61,716 nt of DNA from Mesoaciditoga lauensis cd-1655R = DSM 25116 (GTDB lineage Bacteria; Thermotogota; Thermotogae; Mesoaciditogales; Mesoaciditogaceae): contig NZ_JQJI01000011.1 of assembly GCF_000745455.1 (NCBI RefSeq), positions 1-61,716 on the forward strand, in the 5' to 3' direction. The translations under genes were made by a program, and so were the position numbers. Every line of letters starts with the position of its first letter. Positions within the stretch are counted from its first letter, which is position 1. A model generated the notes under the pieces. That model was not told the DNA's origin, did not search any database, and was given only the letters and a program-made list of their open reading frames with translations. Shown here piece after piece: positions 58,918 through 61,716 of this stretch.

Positions 58918-60000
58918 ATGATCTCTGATCTTATTTATTTAATGGTAAGGATGTTCTCCATGAGAAGGTGGAATAATAAACCCACGGTCGAACAAAACAG
59001 CGAAGCCTCCAACAGCGGCTTTATTCTCCATATCGCCCATTTGCTTGGCATGCTTGAAGAACTCAACGGTGAGCAGGTTGATTTTAAAAAATTGCTTACA
59101 CGTGCTGTGCTAAAAGATATGCCAAAGTGCATCCTTTCAGACATATCGTTGGAAACCAAAAGGACGATCCAAAGGCTTGCACCGGACTTGTGGATGGAAG
59201 TGTACAAGGGTGCCGTTGAAGATGTTATCAAAACGGTTCCGGATGAATGGAAAGAAGAATTTGAAGAGGCAATTATAAATTCCCGCGATGATTCGTTGGA
59301 AGGAAAAATACTCGAAGCGGCGGATACGTATGCCGCGTACGTTGAAGCGGAAATAAACAGTCGGCTCTTTGAAGAATACTTCTCAGACATAAGAGACTCA
59401 ATCAAGGACAAGATGGAAAGGATAGACTTACATTCGTTAAAAACTCTCCTGTCAAACAAAAATCTGAAGAAATATCTCACCTACGTTCGAGGATTAATGC
59501 ATGCTGTCAGATGGAATCAGCATTCCCGCACTGTCCCCACAACGGTGGCTGGGCATACCCTCTTCGTCGTCTTTGTCTCTTACCTTCTGTCAATCGAAGA
59601 TGGAAGCGTTGACACGCTCAACGTGGTGGAAAGGGCACTTTTCCACGATGTTCCAGAAGCACTTACAGGAGACATAATATCACCTACCAAGAGGCGCGTC
59701 GAAGGTTTTGAAGAAGTTGTGGAAAATGTGGAATCAAAAATGGTTCACGAAGACTTGCTTCCCTTGCTTCCGAAGAAAATCGCGGATTACTACGCCCCAC
59801 TTATGTTAGACCCGTTTGGTGGAGGGAAAGAGGGAAGAATAACAAGAGCGGCAGATTTGATAGGCAGTTTGATAGAATGCAAAATAGAGCTGGATAACGG
59901 TGTTCGGGCATCGGTGTTTGAGAAAGGGTATGTAAACATAAAAAAACAGTTGCTTACTATGAATTTGGATGTTGTAAGAAATCTCATGGCAGAACTTTAA
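58918..60000 (+). CDS. Tandem HD-domain protein (YfbR-like), first half degenerate
   Basis: A 360-residue protein behind AGGAGGAATGAAAA. It consists of two related halves. Residues about 185-355 form a good YfbR/HD_3 domain: MHAVRWNQHSRTVPTTVAGHTLF, LFHDVPEALTGDI (metal-binding HD) and ITRAADLIGSLIECKIE. Residues about 5-150 show the same plan (MVRMFSMRRWNNKPTVEQNSEASNSGFIL, LKDMPKCILSDI, ILEAADTYAAYVEAEI), but the expected His is missing and HD is replaced by KD. YfbR is a 5'-deoxynucleotidase; one active site would be expected here, with the decayed half serving as dimer-like partner. Confidence 0.85.
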   Translation: MISDLIYLMVRMFSMRRWNNKPTVEQNSEASNSGFILHIAHLLGMLEELNGEQVDFKKLLTRAVLKDMPKCILSDISLETKRTIQRLAPDLWMEVYKGAVEDVIKTVPDEWKEEFEEAIINSRDDSLEGKILEAADTYAAYVEAEINSRLFEEYFSDIRDSIKDKMERIDLHSLKTLLSNKNLKKYLTYVRGLMHAVRWNQHSRTVPTTVAGHTLFVVFVSYLLSIEDGSVDTLNVVERALFHDVPEALTGDIISPTKRRVEGFEEVVENVESKMVHEDLLPLLPKKIADYYAPLMLDPFGGGKEGRITRAADLIGSLIECKIELDNGVRASVFEKGYVNIKKQLLTMNLDVVRNLMAEL

Positions 60001-60032
60001 AATGTATAAATTTTAATGCACAAAAATATTTA

Positions 60033-60275
60033 TCGAAGCGCTTGCCAACACGAATTCACTCTTTTACCCATCTTACGACTCAAAAAACGAGGCACGCTCA
60101 GACACTCGTCCGTGAGTGCTTCGCTTTCTCAACACATCCATGTGTTTCCCAACCTCGTTTTTATGAGTCCACAGATGGAGAGTTCATAAGTGTTGGCAAG
60201 CGCTCCGAAGCTGGGGGGAAGAAGGAAACGTCCTGTGCCTCCAACTCTGTTATTTCGCATCTTGTATGGCGTCTT
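60033..60275 (+). repeat. Family 1 structured repeat, copy E
   Basis: The core is 60033-60208. The outer arms TCGAAGCGCTTGCCAACAC and GTGTTGGCAAGCGCTCCGA differ from copy C in sequence but pair equally well. The inner hairpins are CACTC-GTCCGT-GAGTG and AACACA-TCCA-TGTGTT. About 65 bases after the core are repeated after copy F. No gene is present. Confidence 0.85.
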
Positions 60276-60337
60276 CATATGTTTTGACAGAAACTTCAAA
60301 AAAAGAGGGGAGAAAGACAAAGAAAAACATAATTAAC

Positions 60338-60580
60338 TCGAAACATCTGCCAACACGGATTCACTCTTTTATCCATCTTACGACTCAAAAAACGAGGCAC
60401 GCTCAGACACTCGTCCATGAGTGCTTCGCTTTCTCAATACGTCCGTGTGTTTCCCAACCTCGTTTTTTGAGTCTCCAGATGGTGAGTTCATAAGTGTTGG
60501 CAAGCGCTCCGAAGCTGGGGGGAAGAAGGAAACGTCCTGTGCCTTCAACTCTGTTATTTCGCATCTTGTAGGGCGTTCTT
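60338..60580 (+). repeat. Family 1 structured repeat, copy F (tandem with E)
   Basis: The core is 60338-60512. The right arm is the same as in copy E; the left arm TCGAAACATCTGCCAACAC has diverged. The inner hairpin AATAC-GTCC-GTGTT keeps pairing through a T-G wobble. It is a direct repeat of copy E at a distance of about 304 bp. Confidence 0.85.
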
Positions 60581-60594
60581 ATACTCAAATTATG

Positions 60595-60893
60595 CAAGTT
60601 TGAATATGAAACCTTCAAGCCTTTGAATATAGCTTAAATCCTTTGAAATTATTCCCCCCTTTGTCGGCTTCGCCGACACTTCCCCCATAAATTGGGGCAG
60701 ACTTTTCAATTTGGAAAGAGGCTCTCTTGATTCTCCCAAAACTGGCAGAGCCCCCTTCGGCAGCTCTGCTGCCACTTCCCCCGCAAGCGGGGCAAAATAT
60801 CCATAAAATGGCGAGGAGGGTTCATCTTTCCTTTTGGTTTCAATGCCAACGGCTTTCCAATTGATTTTCTTAATCTTCACGCACAACCCCATT
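60595..60893 (-). repeat. Family 2 GC-rich repeat element
   Basis: On the minus strand it runs from TTGTGCGTGAAGATTAAG (near 60890) through ATCAATTGGAAAG and the hairpin GTCGGCTTCGCCGAC (60663-60677) to TCAAACTTGCATAATTTGAG (near 60590). It contains an extra GC-rich insertion at about 60750-60790. An open frame covering it (60590-60892) reflects the repeat. Confidence 0.75.
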
Positions 60894-60974
60894 CATTTGA
60901 GTTGCATAAATTGAGAATAATTCTGAAGAAAAAAACAAAAAAGGACACGAATCGTGTCCTTTTATTTATCCCGT

Positions 60975-61052
60975 TGGAGCAGGTGATGGGATTCGAACCC
61001 ATGACCTCCGCCTTACCAAGGCGGCGCTCTGACCTGCTGAAGCTACACCTGC
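60975..61052 (-). tRNA. tRNA-Thr (GGT)
   Basis: Acceptor pair GCAGGTG/CACCTGC in reverse, anticodon loop TTGGTAA (GGT), T-loop GGTTCGAATCC, encoded CCA. Last tRNA of a minus-strand cluster. Confidence 0.95.
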
Positions 61053-61071
61053 ATCCTCAAAAAATAAAAAA

Positions 61072-61146
61072 TGGAGCGGGAAACGGGGGTCGAACCCGCG
61101 ACCTTCTGCTTGGCAAGCAGACGCTCTACCACTGAGCTATTCCCGC
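61072..61146 (-). tRNA. tRNA-Gly (GCC)
   Basis: Acceptor GCGGGAA/TTCCCGC, anticodon loop TTGCCAA (GCC), T-loop GGTTCGACCCC, encoded CCA. Confidence 0.97.
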
Positions 61147-61153
61147 TCGTTGT

Positions 61154-61238
61154 TGGTGCGAGAGGTGGGACTTGAACCCACACGGGTTTCCCCACTGGAT
61201 CCTAAGTCCAGCGCGTCTGCCAATTCCGCCACCCTCGC
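61154..61238 (-). tRNA. tRNA-Leu (TAG)
   Basis: A class II tRNA with a long variable arm (GTGGGGAAACCCGT), acceptor GCGAGGG/CTCTCGC, anticodon loop CTTAGGA (TAG), encoded CCA. Confidence 0.97.
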
Positions 61239-61245
61239 GCACTGT

Positions 61246-61321
61246 TGGTGACCCGTGCGGGATTCGAACCCGCGGCCCCTTGATTAAAAGTCAAGTGCTC
61301 TACCAGCTGAGCTAACAGGTC
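61246..61321 (-). tRNA. tRNA-Lys (TTT)
   Basis: Acceptor GACCTGT/ACGGGTC with one G-T pair, anticodon loop CTTTTAA (TTT), T-loop GGTTCGAATCC, encoded CCA. First tRNA of the Lys-Leu-Gly-Thr cluster. Confidence 0.97.
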
Positions 61322-61339
61322 TCTTTCAAAGACGAATAG

Positions 61340-61368
61340 ATTTTACCATATGAATAGCTTTAAGTCAA
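61340..61368 (-). promoter_or_regulatory. Promoter of the Lys-Leu-Gly-Thr tRNA cluster
   Basis: On the minus strand TTGACT (61363-61368), 17 bases, then TAAAAT (61340-61345) preceded by TGG. This is the same box pair as at the lipoprotein promoters. Confidence 0.75.
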
Positions 61369-61377
61369 GAGTTCGAA

Positions 61378-61445
61378 TTGACTCATAAAAAATCTACATG
61401 AAATCGAGTCGATGAGTCAAAATAAAAATCTACACGAAATCATGA
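61378..61445. repeat. Probable left end of an insertion sequence with duplicated sites
   Basis: The sequence AAAAATCTACAyGAAATC occurs twice (61387-61404 and 61426-61443), each near a GACTCAT/ATGAGTC word. Repeated sub-terminal sites like this are common transposase-binding sites and precede the transposase gene by 56 bases. Confidence 0.55.
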
Positions 61446-61500
61446 GTGAATGACGGATAATCTTCTCAAACACCTTATCAATTTCAAAGTGGGTGAGAAG

Positions 61501-61716
61501 ATGAAAGAGCTGAAAATGAATGAGAGAAAAAAGCTGGTGAATATCTTGCATAAGCGTTATGTGAGAGCATCTAAGAAGGATAAAACAAAGATATTGGATG
61601 AGTTCATTCAAACAACGGGTTATAATCGAAGTTACGCGGCTCATATTTTGAAAACGCATGTCGAAAGAGCAAAAACTAAGAGATTATCCAATCATAAGGC
61701 AGGAAGAAAGAAAATT
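61501..61716 (+). CDS. Integrase-type transposase, N-terminal part (cut by window end)
   Basis: The first 72 codons of a longer gene; ATG 61501 follows GTGGGTGAGAAG. The N-terminus reads MKELKMNERKKLV, then HKRYVRASKKDKTKILDEFI and TGYNRSYAAHILK, then a basic stretch (HKAGRKKI). The pattern 'Y..A.KK.K..ILDEF...TGYNR.YA...L' is the helix-turn-helix start of rve-type (IS481/ISNCY-like) transposases. The catalytic DDE domain lies beyond the window. It differs from the IS256-type element at the left edge. Confidence 0.75.
   Translation, partial: MKELKMNERKKLVNILHKRYVRASKKDKTKILDEFIQTTGYNRSYAAHILKTHVERAKTKRLSNHKAGRKKI

Noticed and set aside
60590-60892. 100-codon minus-strand frame
   Set aside because: It is the family 2 repeat; the other copies are disrupted and no ribosome site precedes it.
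1-61716. CRISPR array
   Set aside because: Repeats in the window are too long, too few per locus and lack regular spacers; no cas gene is present.

Overview
The window is a 61.7 kb stretch of a moderately AT-rich bacterial chromosome, probably a thermophile of the Thermotogota (a deep branch such as the Mesoaciditoga/Athalassotoga group is my guess from protein character; this is inference, not a database result). Supporting signs are strong AGGAGG-type ribosome sites, many TTG starts, a large Gram-positive/Thermotoga-type SRP RNA, a MetRS with a fused C-terminal tRNA-binding domain, and the TIGR03960-type radical SAM / DUF2344 pair.

Layout. (1) 1-4270: accessory DNA. It holds a frameshifted IS256-type transposase end and, on the minus strand, a decayed phage replication/recombination module (YqaJ exonuclease tail, RecT, wHTH initiator split by an in-frame amber codon, DnaC-type loader, small K/E-rich protein) with GC-rich tandem repeats inside it. 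(2) 4277-16525: surface lipoproteins (a 1799-residue FN3/beta-propeller protein, a small one, and a 451-residue propeller) with similar TTGACT/TAAAAT promoters, interrupted by a GntR(YtrA)-ABC transporter operon that carries a palindromic operator. Decayed copies of one 'terminator plus small ORF' cassette recur here. (3) 17180-26471: four tRNAs, then a type IV pilus/type II secretion operon (pilC, pseudopilin, pilM, pilN, pilO, a PilP-position protein, secretin) running into memo and comF. (4) 27163-33532: RHH/coiled-coil protein, MFS transporter, radical SAM pair, response regulator and SpoIIE-type phosphatase. (5) 33588-39875: yebC, PHP, putative beta-barrel, cheR, lspA, rluD, M50 protease and HD-GYP as one long operon. 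(6) SRP RNA (minus strand), ROK kinase, an antisense-overlapping small gene, holA, a membrane protein, murA, aldo/keto reductase, tRNA-Arg, EamA transporter. (7) 47596-60000: metG, gyrA, truA, tlyA, secA, prfB, membrane metallopeptidase, pyruvyl-transferase-like protein and a tandem HD protein. (8) 60001-61716: tandem structured repeats, a four-tRNA operon on the minus strand, and the start of a second insertion sequence.

The most unusual content is non-coding. At least six copies of a ~175 bp multi-stem palindromic element (family 1) show compensatory base changes in three separate stems. A second GC-rich element (family 2) occurs at four loci. Both families tend to be bordered by the same GTGCGTGAA-type motif. 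Other points worth a look: an ATT start for pilN, a UGA-ending 14-codon leader overlapping the prfB start, an expanded secretin N-region, an altered NxxDR motif in LspA, and a YfbR-like protein made of one intact and one decayed HD half.
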